In this document: positions 54,557 through 64,000 of the stretch, one piece after another
Position numbering within the stretch: the stretch's first letter is position 1
Layout: every line of letters begins with the position of its first letter
Assembly (NCBI RefSeq): GCF_014356525.2
Contig: NC_052506.1
Location: 15,867,872 to 15,931,871 of the forward strand
Direction of reading: 5' to 3'
DNA from: Nilaparvata lugens
Taxonomy: Eukaryota; Arthropoda; Insecta; Hemiptera; Delphacidae
Length of the DNA: 64,000 nt
Translations under genes and position numbers: made by a program
The notes under the pieces: generated by a model
The model's database searches: none
What the model was told of the DNA's origin: nothing
Seen by the model: only the letters and a program-made list of their open reading frames with translations

Positions 54557-55448
54557 ATATAGGTAAGAAATCATCTTGTTATGCTTTCAATGAAGGCTGT
54601 TTCAACGACCCCACTCCACCTCCCCGGTCATATGACCAATGACCACGCCCACCAGTGGTCAGTCAGTTAGTTCAATTACTGATCAGTGACTGAACAGTAA
54701 CTGAACAGTGACTGAACAGTAACTGAACAGTTGAACAGTGACTGAACAGTAACTGAACAGTAACTGAACAGTGACTGAACAGTGATTGATCAGTAACTGA
54801 TCAGTAATTGAACTGACTGACTGACCACTGGGTGGACGACCCAATTATACCATACAGACATGATGGTCCATATGACAGGAGGAGTGAGGGTCATTGAGAA
54901 TGTTCATATGTCATGTCTGAACATAGAGTGGGAGTCGTTGAAAATATCTATCTTCAATACCATTTTGATCTTTAGAGCAGCATGGCCATGTTGATCTAGA
55001 GTCTCCCATGGACATCTTGATCTAGTAGGTCTACCATGGACATATTCATCTGGCGTGATCTCATTACTATACGAAAATCACCCACGTACTGGTGGCATGA
55101 CTGCACAAGACACAATGTCCATTTTTTCCCCTTTTTTCCCCTTTTTTCCCACTTTTCCCATTTATTTAGTTTGTGAGTAAAGCTGTTTATGGTTTCCTGT
55201 CCTAGAAATAGCTCCACTTCTTGACCGCATATCCTTTCCATCTAATAAAAAATGAAAGCAGGAAATATGTGGTGTGAATCATTTCCCGCGAACTCTATTC
55301 TTAGTCCAGATGTGAATTTGTTCTATTATGAAGTGTTTATTCCTTTCACTCTTATCAAAATTGAAACAGGATATGCGATGCAAATTATCTATGTCAATTT
55401 CCTGGGAACTCAATACTTTTTTTTTTTTTTTAATTTTTTTTTTTTTTT
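54554..55448 (-). repeat. Polinton right TIR with T-tract terminus
   Basis: 54554-55419 is the inverted copy of 44188-45044 with only small differences, mainly within the iteron array. It ends in a T-rich tract (55415-55448) matching the A-rich tract of the left end. High identity of the two TIRs suggests a recent insertion or homogenisation during replication. Confidence 0.9.
54650..54835. repeat. TIR hairpin with 11-bp iteron array, right
   Basis: This is the inverted counterpart of 44776-44950, with about one more iteron unit (ACTGAACAGTA/G). The arms begin CACCAGTGGTCAGTCAGTTA and end CTGACTGACCACTGGGTGG. Confidence 0.75.
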
Positions 55449-55789
55449 CCCCTTTTTTCCCACTTTTCCCATTTATTTAGTTTGTGAGTAAAGCTGTTTA
55501 TGGTTTCCTGTCCTAGAAATAGCTCCACTTCTTGACCGCATATCCTTTCCATCTAATAAAAAATGAAAGCAGGAAATATGTGGTGTGAATCATTTCCCGC
55601 GAACTCTATTCTTAGTCCAGATGTGAATTTGTTCTATTATGAAGTGTTTATTCCTTTCACTCTTATCAAAATTGAAACAGGATATGCGATGCAAATTATC
55701 TATGTCAATTTCCTGGGAACTCAATACTTCTATTTTTTTTTTTTTTTTTTTTTTAATTTTTTTTTTTTTTATTTTTTTTTTTTTTTTAA

Positions 55790-55820
<31 letters not shown>
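55449..55820. repeat. Tandem partial repeat of the right TIR end plus long T-tract
   Basis: 55449-55731 repeats 55139-55419 of the right TIR in the same orientation, then about 90 bases of T broken by AA or single A follow to 55820. The pattern could be a head-to-tail junction of two element copies, template slippage, or an assembly error at homopolymers. Confidence 0.85.
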
Positions 55821-56566
55821 TTGCAAGAAAATTATTGTCTGAGGCTAGGAGTGATGAGGAGGAGGATGAGGAGGAAGAGGAGGAGGAGGATATTGAGGCA
55901 GTGTTGAATAACAGCAGTCCTAAGGAAGTGTACAACATTTATACTCAAAGTGGATTGAGTGGAACTAAAGTGGGTCCATATGTTTATAGAGCAATGTTGA
56001 ATGATAGTAGTGCAGATACTACATTTGGACCAAGATTAGTTGGAAACAAGTACTATTTGGGTAGTAGACGTCTAACCTTTGGAAGTGATGGCTCAAAGAT
56101 TGAACTGACTGACCCTACAGATGAAGAACATAAAATGATTTTTGATGCAACAGCCGGACTATGTGAGCTGATTTTTAAAAAGAAGCCTAACAATCAACTT
56201 GTCACATCACCTGACTCAAATGCATACAAACGCATTCTGTATTTGACCAATTTGTATAGGAAAAACTATGACCCAGTTGGACGTATTATAAACTCCAATG
56301 ATGCCAAGTACAAGAAGACAATTTACTCACTGATAAGGAATGGTAAGCATAGTGGGAGAGGACTGGTGACACCATTTAATATGGTGGCAAACAATCAAAC
56401 TAAGATTGAGTACGTCTACTACAATGATCCCAATGAACTTGTGGACAGGCTGAAACTATTGGATCAGTCCAAGGCAGTTGGCAACACTGGACATGAGAAT
56501 GAAATCAATTGTATTTTAGAAGAGTTGATAGAAGGTGGCTACATAGTTGCTAATCCTGCATACTAG
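55821..56566 (+). pseudogene. Truncated acidic DUF8207-type protein (copy 2)
   Basis: Encodes only the C-terminal part (about 243 residues) of the protein at 47685-48887, with few changes. The start codon and the N-terminal Gln/Pro-rich half are missing because the copy starts in the T-tract, so no proper start is available. Confidence 0.85.
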
Positions 56567-56596
56567 TTTCACTATATAAGAGACATTGCTTTGCTT

Positions 56597-57073
56597 ATGT
56601 ATAGCAGTCAAGTCATGGATTCCATAGGAAACATTAATGCTCGCTACAGGCGTTTGACCAATTTGGGAAATCCACGTGCTGACAGGGATGCTGTCAACTT
56701 TTCAACATGTAGAGAACTGATTTCAATGTGGCTGCCAAAGACAAGGGACAATACCACATCACAGGTATTTACAAGTCTCAATGATTCAATACTTACTGAT
56801 ATGATGGATCCAATTAAGCCTACTGATGGAGTAAACAATCGATATCTTGAGAAGAGGCTGATTGAGTTTGCTGGTAGAATGTTTTCAATGTATTTAGACA
56901 TTGTGTTAGATCCGAAAAATACTAAAACTATGAAGGGATTGCCACCCAATGAAGAAACGTTTCATAGATCTTATGGGATTACCAGAACCCCCTCCTACAA
57001 CACCACCCGCACAAACATTGTCCACACCAAAAAAAGTGTAAAACCAGCTGCTGAAACCGTTAAGAAACATTAG
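56597..57073 (+). pseudogene. Frameshifted helical protein (copy 2)
   Basis: Matches 48918-49367 until a 5-base deletion (one of two AATGA repeats lost near 56951). From there the frame differs, and the ORF runs on to stop just before the PLA2-like ATG at 57074. The Pro/Thr-rich C-terminus is replaced, so this copy is probably non-functional. Confidence 0.8.
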
Positions 57074-57673
57074 ATGGCTGGATGTAAGAGAGAGAGGAAG
57101 TACCGGGGAAGAGGGGTACTGTCATCAATTGCAAAAGTTGCAGGTTCAATAGTTAAAAAGAGTGCTGGAAAATTGGTGAACAAGGCAATTGACATTCTAC
57201 CTGTTGAACTTCACATCCCTGGTTACCAGTACTGTGGACCAGGTACAAAGCTAGAGAAGCGGTTGGCACGAGGCGATCCCGGTATAAATAGTCTTGATCG
57301 AGCCTGTAAGGAGCACGACATTGCTTACTCGAGGAGCAGTGATACAGCGAGCAGAGCAGTAGCAGACAACATTTTGGCAGATCAAGCTTGGAGTGTGGTA
57401 AACTCTTCAGATGCAGGAGTACTTGAGAAGGCTGCAGCACTAGCAGTCACCAACATCATGAAGGCTAAGGCAAAGTTTGGGGGAGGAGCAAGAAGTTGTA
57501 AGAAGAATTCTAGGAAAAGTCGGCACACATCGTCCAAGAAAGGTAAAGGACTTTATCTAAGACGTCAGCAGACATCATCCAAGGAAGGTAAAGGACTCTA
57601 CCTGAGACAACAGCGCAGGACGCAGGGAAATGGGGCACGTCGCCGTCAATGTGGCGGCAAGAGAAGACGCTAG
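57074..57673 (+). CDS. PLA2-like protein (copy 2)
   Basis: 199 residues, one Lys shorter than the copy at 49400-50002 because of a 3-base deletion in the basic tail. The calcium loop and the His-Asp active-site pair are unchanged. The upstream TATA motif is altered to TGTAAAA, so expression may be weak. Confidence 0.75.
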   Translation: MAGCKRERKYRGRGVLSSIAKVAGSIVKKSAGKLVNKAIDILPVELHIPGYQYCGPGTKLEKRLARGDPGINSLDRACKEHDIAYSRSSDTASRAVADNILADQAWSVVNSSDAGVLEKAAALAVTNIMKAKAKFGGGARSCKKNSRKSRHTSSKKGKGLYLRRQQTSSKEGKGLYLRQQRRTQGNGARRRQCGGKRRR

Positions 57674-58056
57674 TTGCCCTACCTGATCGAGCCCTTACCG
57701 ATGCTGATCTCTACAAGTATGCATGTCGACTGAAGCTAAAGCACTTTCGAGGAGTGTTTATGCGGGATGCTCTACCATTGAATGGGCCCTGGAGGAGAGA
57801 ATGCGGCATTATCAACCTGGACACCAGCACTGGAGCTGGCACACATTGGGTGTGCTATGTGAAGAAGGATGATGTGTCTCACTACTTTGATGGATTTGGC
57901 AACCTGAGACCGCCACAGGAGTTTATCAACTATATGCACAAAGGACTGGAGCCAGCATCGAGGATTGAGTACAACTATGATCAGAAGCAGGAAGATCTTT
58001 ACTCACACATCTGTGGGCATTTGTGTTTACAATTTTTGATTGATGAAAATAAATAA
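57649..58056 (+). CDS. Adenovirus-type protease (copy 2)
   Basis: 135 residues, overlapping the PLA2-like frame by 25 bases as in copy 1. A few substitutions lie near the N-terminus; the His, Asp and Cys of the active site are retained. Downstream the fragment ends 70 bases later, just after the TATA box that serves the minor capsid gene in the full element. Confidence 0.8.
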   Translation: MWRQEKTLVALPDRALTDADLYKYACRLKLKHFRGVFMRDALPLNGPWRRECGIINLDTSTGAGTHWVCYVKKDDVSHYFDGFGNLRPPQEFINYMHKGLEPASRIEYNYDQKQEDLYSHICGHLCLQFLIDENK

Positions 58057-58127
58057 ATAATGATTCACTATCTCTCTTGTACATTATTTCCATCCCTATA
58101 AATACCGAGTGTAGGCTGATTGCTACT

Positions 58128-59450
58128 GTGTGACAAGGACAAGGCATATTACAGTGCAAATGAATTCATGGCTGATAATGTGAATCCTATTATATTAAGC
58201 GAGCAATTTCTGTATATATTTGGTTATTTATGTCCAATGGATTTCTAAAACGGCTCTAACGATTTTCACGAAATTTAGAACATAGTAGGTTTATGATATA
58301 AAATTCGATTGCACTAGGTGTCATCCCTGGGAAAACTCGCTGAAGGACATGAAAAGGATAATTCATCCTTGGGAAAAGATTAAAAATTTCGTCGTCTGTC
58401 GATAACAGAAGATGCGTGTGCCTGTGTGGGAGATCAGCTGTCTAATCAATTAGCTTACCGTATTCGCGAGAAATCTAGAACTTTTAATTGACTCGATCAA
58501 AATAATCTGATTTGTTGACATGACAAAAATGGTATATCATAATATTCAAAGTTCATAACTATTTTACAGTTTTAAGTGTTATTTTGTTATTCAATTTGGT
58601 TTGTAAACAATCTAAATTAGAGCTTTTATGTTTTCAAATATTGGACTAAAAATTGACCTGAATTCAAGTGTATGGAACATTACCTACTTTTTGGAATATT
58701 TATAATGTATAAATCAAAATTCGGGGATGAAACAGTTTTGGGCTGTGCCTGTTAGTCCTTCCCCAATCATTTTAAAGAATTGAGTTCTGTTTATCAATAA
58801 ATAAATAACGAGCGAAGCTCGGTGCCCCGATATTGAATCTTGAATCTAGCCTACTGTGGTGACGCCTGTTTTTCTTTTCAATATTGAAATGTCTTTAACG
58901 TAATAAATGAATATTGATATCAGAATATTTGGTATGTCTATACCATAGGATAATAATACAGGAAGTATGCTTTCTACTAGTTTTGTACTGGCTATGCTTT
59001 CAACTACGATACTTTCTCTATATGCTTCTACTGAGTGGTGGATATGCTATATTTGGCTCAAGATAGAGGAATTTTGTTGACATTGACGGGAAATGGGTGG
59101 AGTGGAGTGGAAGACGTAGATCGGTCATCGAACCTGGGACAGTGACGCACTCACGCATCATCACTTGGAATTCCGAAGTAAATTCCTGAACCGGCTCCCG
59201 GCCTCCCGGTGGCGGCAGCCTAACCATTGGCGGCTCCTAACCTTCTAACCGCCCGAATCAAGTTCAACTCTGGAGAAGCAGAGCAGAGAGACTCACTCAT
59301 TCAACTGGGCGTCTTATCAAACCCAAACTGCTACTTAGCACTACATTTCGGCTCTTTAAATGCGCATAGCGAGTCCATTTTTGTGTCTCACTGCAGGCTG
59401 CATTTTTGCTAGCAGCCTCCAGGTATCCAACCATGCCCGGAATGTGATTC
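58128..59450 (+). repeat. LINE 3'-end repeat, copy 1
   Basis: About 1.32 kb, nearly identical to 59811-61134. It starts directly at the junction with the Polinton fragment, within the coding tail of a LINE protein (CDKDKAYYSANEF). It includes the 3' segment GAAACAGTTTTGGGC ... AATAAATAAATAACGAGCGA followed by AGCTCGGTGCCCCGAT, then other repeated DNA. Confidence 0.9.
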
Positions 59451-59810
59451 TAAACAATTTAAGAAAGTTATATACAGTTATCTGAAAATAATGCCTTTCA
59501 CTCACTTGAATATCTGAATACCTAAATTGAATGTAATATAAATATGCTTTATCATGTATGATTTTCTATCCAATTGTGTATACTTTTAAAATTTATGACT
59601 TACCTATTGCTCTTGTTGTAGCTTGATGATTAATAAAATCCCATTATATTAAGCGAGCAATTTCTGTATGTCTGTTTATATTTTTATATCTGGTAATTTT
59701 TATATCTGGTTATCTTTATTATGGTTTTTTATGATATTCCTTAACAAGCTGCCTAATGTTGTGAAGCAGTTGGATGAGGCCGCCTTCAAGAGAACTGTCT
59801 GGAAGCTGCT
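59451..59810. other. Spacer between the two LINE-end copies
   Basis: AT-rich DNA present once. Its last 70 bases carry the LINE coding tail that is lost in copy 1. ATCTGGTAATTTTTATATCT and similar short repeats occur near 59685-59715. Confidence 0.6.
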
Positions 59811-59931
59811 GTGTGACAAGGACAAGGCATATTACAGTGCAAATGAATTCATGGCTGATAATGTGAATCCTATTATATTAAGCGAGCAATTTCTGTATAT
59901 ATTTGGTTATTTATGTCCAATGGATTTCTAA
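59730..59931 (+). pseudogene. LINE ORF2 C-terminal remnant
   Basis: The frame LNKLPNVVKQLDEAAFKRTV, then LLCDKDKAYYSANEFMADN matches the pattern of LINE protein ends (N-x-LP, V-K, FKR, YS-x-x-EF). The 5' part is absent. The same end, cut at CDKDK, begins copy 1 at 58128. Confidence 0.55.
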
Positions 59932-61134
59932 AACGGCTCTAACGATTTTCACGAAATTTAGAACATAGTAGGTTTATGATATAAAAATTCGATTGCACTA
60001 GGTGTCATCCCTGGGAAAACTCGCTGAAGGACATGAAAAGGATAATTCATCCTTGGGAAAAGATTAAAAATTTCGTCGTCTGTCGATAACAGAAGATGCG
60101 TGTGCCTGTGTGGGAGATCAGCTGTCTAATCAATTAGCTTACCGTATTCGCGAGAAATCTAGAACTTTTAATTGACTCGATCAAAATAATCTGATTTGTT
60201 GACATGACAAAAATGGTATATCATAATATTCAAAGTTCATAACTATTTTACAGTTTTAAGTGTTATTTTGTTATTCAATTTGGTTTGTAAACAATCTAAA
60301 TTAGAGCTTTTATGTTTTCAAATATTTGGACTAAAAATTTGACCTGAATTCAAGTGTATGGAACATTACCTACTTTTTGGAATATTTATAATGTATAAAT
60401 CAAAATTCGGGGAAGAAACAGTTTTGGGCTGTGTCTGTTAGTCCTTCCCCAATCATTTTAAAGAACTGAGTTCTGTTTATCAATAAATAAATAACGAGCG
60501 AAGCTCGGTGCCCCGATATTGAATCTTGAATCTAGCCTACTGTGGAGACGCCTGTTTTTCTATTCAATATTGAAATGTCTTTGACGTAATAAATGAATAT
60601 TGATATCAGAATATTTGGTATGTCTATACCATAGGATAATAATACAGGAAGTATGCTTTCTACTAGTTTTGTACTGGCTATGCTTTCAACTACGATACTT
60701 TCTCTATATGCTTCTACTGAGTGGTGGATATGCTATATTTGGCTCAAGATAGAGGAATTTTGTTGACATTGACGGGAAATGGGTGGAGTGGAGTGGAAGA
60801 CGTAGATCGGTCATCGAACCTGGGACAGTGACGCACTCACGCATCATCACTTGGAATTCCGAAGTAAATTCCTGAACCGGCTCCCGGTGGCGGCAGCCTA
60901 ACCATTGGCGGCTCCTAACCTTCTAACCGCCCGAATCAAGTTCAACTCTGGAGAAGCAGAGCAGAGAGCCGGACAAACACTCATTCAACTGGGCGTCTTA
61001 TCAAACCCAAGCAGCTACTTAGCACTACATTTCGGCTCTTTAAATGCGCATAGCGAGTCCATTTTTGTGTCTCACTGCAGGCTGCATTTTTGCTAGCAGC
61101 CTCCAGGTATCCAACCATGCCCGGAATGTGATTC
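59811..61134 (+). repeat. LINE 3'-end repeat, copy 2
   Basis: The direct repeat of 58128-59450 with a few substitutions and small indels. Both copies end at GGAATGTGATTC, after which the sequences diverge. Confidence 0.9.
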
Positions 61135-61289
61135 AAGTAGTATTCAACCAATCATTAGACGTCGATCCTGAAATTGAGTCTTAATTCGCTCGAATAATTG
61201 TGGGAGAATGGAGCAGATCGAGAAATAGAATCTCAGGATTCAATGGGATACTAACTGTAGAAGAATGGTTACATAATTCATGGGACTTT

Positions 61290-61533
61290 GCCCCGGTTAC
61301 ATAAAAGTCTGTTAAATATTCTCGTTGATTACGAGTCTGTTAAATATCTTTCAAGTCTGTTAAATATTAACGTTGATTAAATGACGGTTGAATATAACGA
61401 GAACCAATCAGAAAAGCAGTAATCGTCTTCAATTAGTATTTGAGATTTGATCACATATTATTAATATATGATCAAATGATAAAATATGTAATATGTGATC
61501 ACAATAATTATTAATAAAATGTGCAACAGGGCC
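61290..61533. mobile_element. Worn member of the GTTGCACAAAAGCCGGTTAA MITE group
   Basis: CCCCGGTTACATAAAAGTCT at the left, AACGAGAACCAATCAGAAAA inside, and AAAATGTGCAACAGGGCC at the right echo the family at 25754, 28674 and 29161, with extra internal AT-rich sequence. Confidence 0.45.
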
Positions 61534-61627
61534 TTAAACTATAATATTGTCTACTTGAGATTCATTTGTGATGGTCTATTCAACCTGACAGTACAGAGAT
61601 AATTTCAGTTCCTATTGGATGCTATAC

Positions 61628-62282
61628 TTATAACGTTATATTATTGTTACAATCAATGAATGATTGCATATCCCTGCTACTAACAGATCTTACATTCGTA
61701 TTTCCTTTCCTTATATATAAAAATGAAAATAAGATACAAATCATTCTCATACTATACAACATACATGAATTCTTCGGGAAATATTGGATTGTATCAAGTG
61801 GAAGATTATTGTAAAATTGAAGTGATATTGCATTTAAATTTAATGCTAATGATATGAGTAATTTGCATAGTTTGATGGAACATGAGTAGAGTAAATTGGG
61901 GTTTCCAGTACTAATTATTTTGATTGGAGATTTTTTGACTTGAGAAAGATATTGGAGGCATTCTGTTTGGAATGGAATATTACTGTTCTCTAATATATTA
62001 GAAATATTAGGATTGAAAAGTATTATCACTCTATTCTTCTTACGAAATACCATATTATAAAAACATTGAAATGAAACAATCTTCCTTTTTCTGAGAAGTC
62101 CATATCCGTTTATAATATAAGCCATTTTTGAACCAATGTTTGGCTTTCCTTACCTTTAATGTAATTTGATCTCGATTTAAAACACAGTGGAAAAGCTTTG
62201 CCCTTTGGATTGATGAGCGATTTGTAAACTCAATAATATAAGCTCTGTTATCACGAAATTGGTTAATGAAGTTCATTTTCAA
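61628..62282 (-). other. Unrecognised minus-strand coding-like region
   Basis: A frame beginning at about 62282 reads MKMNFINQFRDNRAYIIEF, then TNRSSIQRAKLFHCVLNRDQ, and reaches a donor-like AAAG/GTAAGG at about 62157. A second, longer frame (62125-61628, 165 residues) follows, with FQTECLQYLSQVKKSPIKII. Further upstream on the same strand (about 62505-62400) another stretch reads NVDPIDQPDDKKHPEF. Together they look like exons of a degenerate or intron-containing gene; the first resembles a small RNA-recognition-type strand pattern, but I cannot name the family. Confidence 0.25.
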
Positions 62283-63197
62283 TTGGAATATAATCTTTAT
62301 TGCAATAAAGTGTAATATCCTCTCGATAAGCAGTGAACCACACCATTTAATAGATTGGAAAATGAAACTAGGAACAAGAATGTCTTGGGAACGTATTCAG
62401 ATGAAGCGAATTCATATCCAACGACATCAACAGGAATTCAGGATGTTTTTTATCATCTGGTTGATCAATGGGATCCACATTCCAGTCGAAACATGGTAAC
62501 AGATTGAAAAGTCGAAAGACGTTAACCATGAAGGTAGGCAATTTGAGCCACTTGTTTTATTTTTGACAAACACTGGGAAGAACGTGAACATTGATTGAAG
62601 TCTTATGAAAAGGAGGCTAGTGATTTCGGTGAATAGAATAATTTGAATGGAGAAGTGATAGTAGTAAGCTACATGGCGGCCAAAAAACGAACGTGGAGGG
62701 GCCAACAAACCAGTTTTAATTTTTGTTAGGCTACTCAAGCGGGCACAAGCCACTGCTCATCATAGAAACGCTACACAAAGACAACCCTTGCTTCTTATTC
62801 AAATGCATCTACCACCAGTAGAGTTGGTTTGGCACAAGGTATCATCCTCACTTAACGACCATTACCCCATTTTATACTCGCAAATAATACAAAGCACAAA
62901 GCACCTTGTCCTGTCCATTGCAACACGACAAGACTAAATCAACGGTAGACGCAGACTACAATCAATTCAACGTTTCAATGGAATCTAGCCGCCTGCCTTT
63001 CATGAAACTACAAACTTTGCATTTTCTAAATCAAGATTTTTTTTTCAAACGTATAAATGCGATCTGCTGCAATCAGATCATCACATAATTATCTATTTAT
63101 TCAAGTTTCATGTGTGTAGAATCAAGTGATACATGTAAACCACTTAAAATTTTATTTTCCCTTGACTTGATAGAATATGTGGTCTGTTAATGCTGGT

Positions 63198-63350
63198 CAC
63201 ACACCGATTAGTCAAGACAAGACTAGTCACGTTTAGTCACAATACTGCACATAGTTGCTTATGGAGTCATGTCTAATTGCAATGACTAATCAGTGTGTGT
63301 TGCGTCATAAGCAGCAATGTGGAGTATTGTGACTAAACGTGACTTGTCTA
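63198..63350. mobile_element. Nested inverted-repeat element
   Basis: AGTCACGTTTAGTCACAATA followed by CTGCACATAGTTGCTTA pairs with TAAGCAGCAATGTGGAG and TATTGTGACTAAACGTGACT. CACACACCGATTAGTC pairs with GACTAATCAGTGTGTG. The arms total about 50 bp. Non-coding. Confidence 0.6.
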
Positions 63351-63526
63351 ATACATAGCCTATCATCTAACCTCATCATTTATCATCTGCGATAATTTAT
63401 CATAATAGATTCGGGATAATTCCTTTTTGCGATTTTTTCTACATTATACAATTATTTTACAAGTAAAACGGTGATAATGTCTACAGATGGAAATTACTGA
63501 GATATTGCAATTATTTTTAAATGCTA

Positions 63527-63573
63527 GTGAATTATTTACAGCATTTAATTTGGATCTTCGTTTAATAATATAT
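63527..63573. repeat. Half copy of the AACGAAAATCC MITE family
   Basis: TTTACAGCATTTAATTTGGA followed by TCTTCGTTTAATAAT matches the right half of the elements at 5391-5520 and 16771-16838; no left half is seen. Confidence 0.55.
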
Positions 63574-63887
63574 ACGGTGATAATGTTATTTAATGAATTG
63601 AAAACAAATATTTCTAAAAAGGTTTTATAGATGTCTCCAAAGCGGTTTAAATATAGAATTTTCTGTCGTTGAAGAGAGTCACAACAAAGTAAAAAAGTTA
63701 AAAACCACTGACCAAAGCCAAGGAATAAGTAGTAGCCAACCACAAAATTTTTAGTTTGCCAGCGAGTTCTCCAGCCTGGGGGCTTGTCGCGTACTAGTTT
63801 AGAGACTCAAGGCTTTTGACGTTTGTGGCTTCGACGATAACTATCGAACGCTTTGAGCAATCAACTTTGAACCCTTGAATCCTTACT

Positions 63888-63960
63888 CCCGGTTGCACAA
63901 AGGTCGAATAAATTTTAAGCGCGATTAAATGACCGTTAAACTTGAATGCCACGAGTTCAA
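63888..63960. repeat. Left part of a GTTGCACAAA MITE at the window end
   Basis: CCCGGTTGCACAAAGGTCGA, then GCGCGATTAAATGACCGTTA and CACGAG, resembles the left half of the family at 29161-29296. The right end lies beyond the window or is lost. Confidence 0.45.
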
Positions 63961-64000
63961 TAATTTTTCGGAAGGGAATATTATTTTATAATGAGGGAAG

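Larger units (their letters stand above)
44089..55448 (+). mobile_element. Polinton/Maverick element without DNA polymerase B
   Basis: About 11.35 kb lie between long inverted repeats. Gene content is diagnostic of Polintons: retroviral-type integrase with chromodomain, FtsK/HerA-like packaging ATPase, adenovirus-type cysteine protease, and major and minor capsid proteins. All genes are on the plus strand. The expected protein-primed family B polymerase (usually more than 1000 residues) is absent, and no gap is large enough to hide it: 45044-45961 has only short frames and 54378-54553 has none. Published Polintons are usually 15-20 kb, so this is either a deletion derivative or a lineage that borrows a polymerase. 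The capsid, ATPase and integrase frames are intact, which suggests recent activity or purifying selection. No clear 6-bp target duplication could be read because A/T tracts obscure both ends. Confidence 0.9.
55821..58127 (+). mobile_element. Internal fragment of a second Polinton copy
   Basis: Collinear with 48142-50453 of the main element: about 20 substitutions and three indels (-5, -3, +3) over 2.3 kb, roughly 1% divergence. It begins abruptly after the T-tract at TTGCAAG and ends at GCTACT, 4 bases before... the sequence changes to a LINE 3' end. It contains the end of the acidic protein, the helical protein (frameshifted), and intact PLA2-like and protease frames. The differences argue against a simple duplicate assembly of the same molecule. 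Confidence 0.9.

Noticed and set aside
55563..55907. Open frame with a poly-Phe run joined to the acidic protein
   Set aside because: It only reads through the T-tract; no real protein is implied.
55821..58127. Pure assembly duplicate of 48142-50453
   Set aside because: About 20 substitutions and three indels separate the two, too many for the same molecule, although the joins themselves may still be artefacts.

Overview
This window reads as nuclear DNA of a hemipteran insect, most likely a delphacid planthopper. It is AT-rich, has a multi-exon animal gene with GT-AG introns, and carries many short inverted-repeat elements of kinds I associate with planthopper genomes. That taxonomic placement is inference; no rRNA or mitochondrial marker is present. 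No bacterial operon, CRISPR array or intact tRNA gene was seen.

Layout. 1-1185 is a GC-rich 149-bp satellite, followed to about 1640 by GC-rich non-coding DNA. 1998-19479 (+) holds the last 15 exons of the mitochondrial dynamin GTPase gene OPA1, with introns full of transposon remnants: a deleted mariner, a PIF/Harbinger remnant, foldback elements, a SINE split by another element, and LINE tails. One OPA1 exon carries an apparent 1-nt insertion that breaks the frame. 21500-23455 is a 5'-truncated LINE. 23771-25321 (-) is an intronless, divergent pyruvate-kinase-like gene. 25.4-43.7 kb is gene-poor and rich in MITEs, foldbacks and a probable Helitron.

The centrepiece is 44.09-55.45 kb, a Polinton/Maverick (virus-like) element. 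It has terminal inverted repeats of about 860 bp ending in A/T tracts, and all its genes lie on the + strand: a short Ser/Thr-rich ORF pair, integrase with chromodomain, packaging ATPase, an acidic structural-type protein, a helical protein, a phospholipase A2-like protein, adenovirus-type cysteine protease, minor capsid (penton-type) protein, major capsid protein, a possible nuclease-fold protein, and an orphan. No protein-primed DNA polymerase B is present, so the element has assembly and integration functions but no visible replicase. Seven genes have a good TATA box just upstream. Each TIR contains a hairpin whose loop is an array of 11-bp iterons. A minisatellite of 11 AGGTCA direct repeats (DR3 spacing) abuts the left end.

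Just outside the right TIR lie a partial tandem repeat of that TIR and a second, about 1% diverged internal fragment (55821-58127) of the same Polinton family, fused at both ends to unrelated sequence. Two copies of a LINE 3' end follow (58128-59450 and 59811-61134). The last 3 kb holds an unrecognised minus-strand coding-like region and more MITE remnants.
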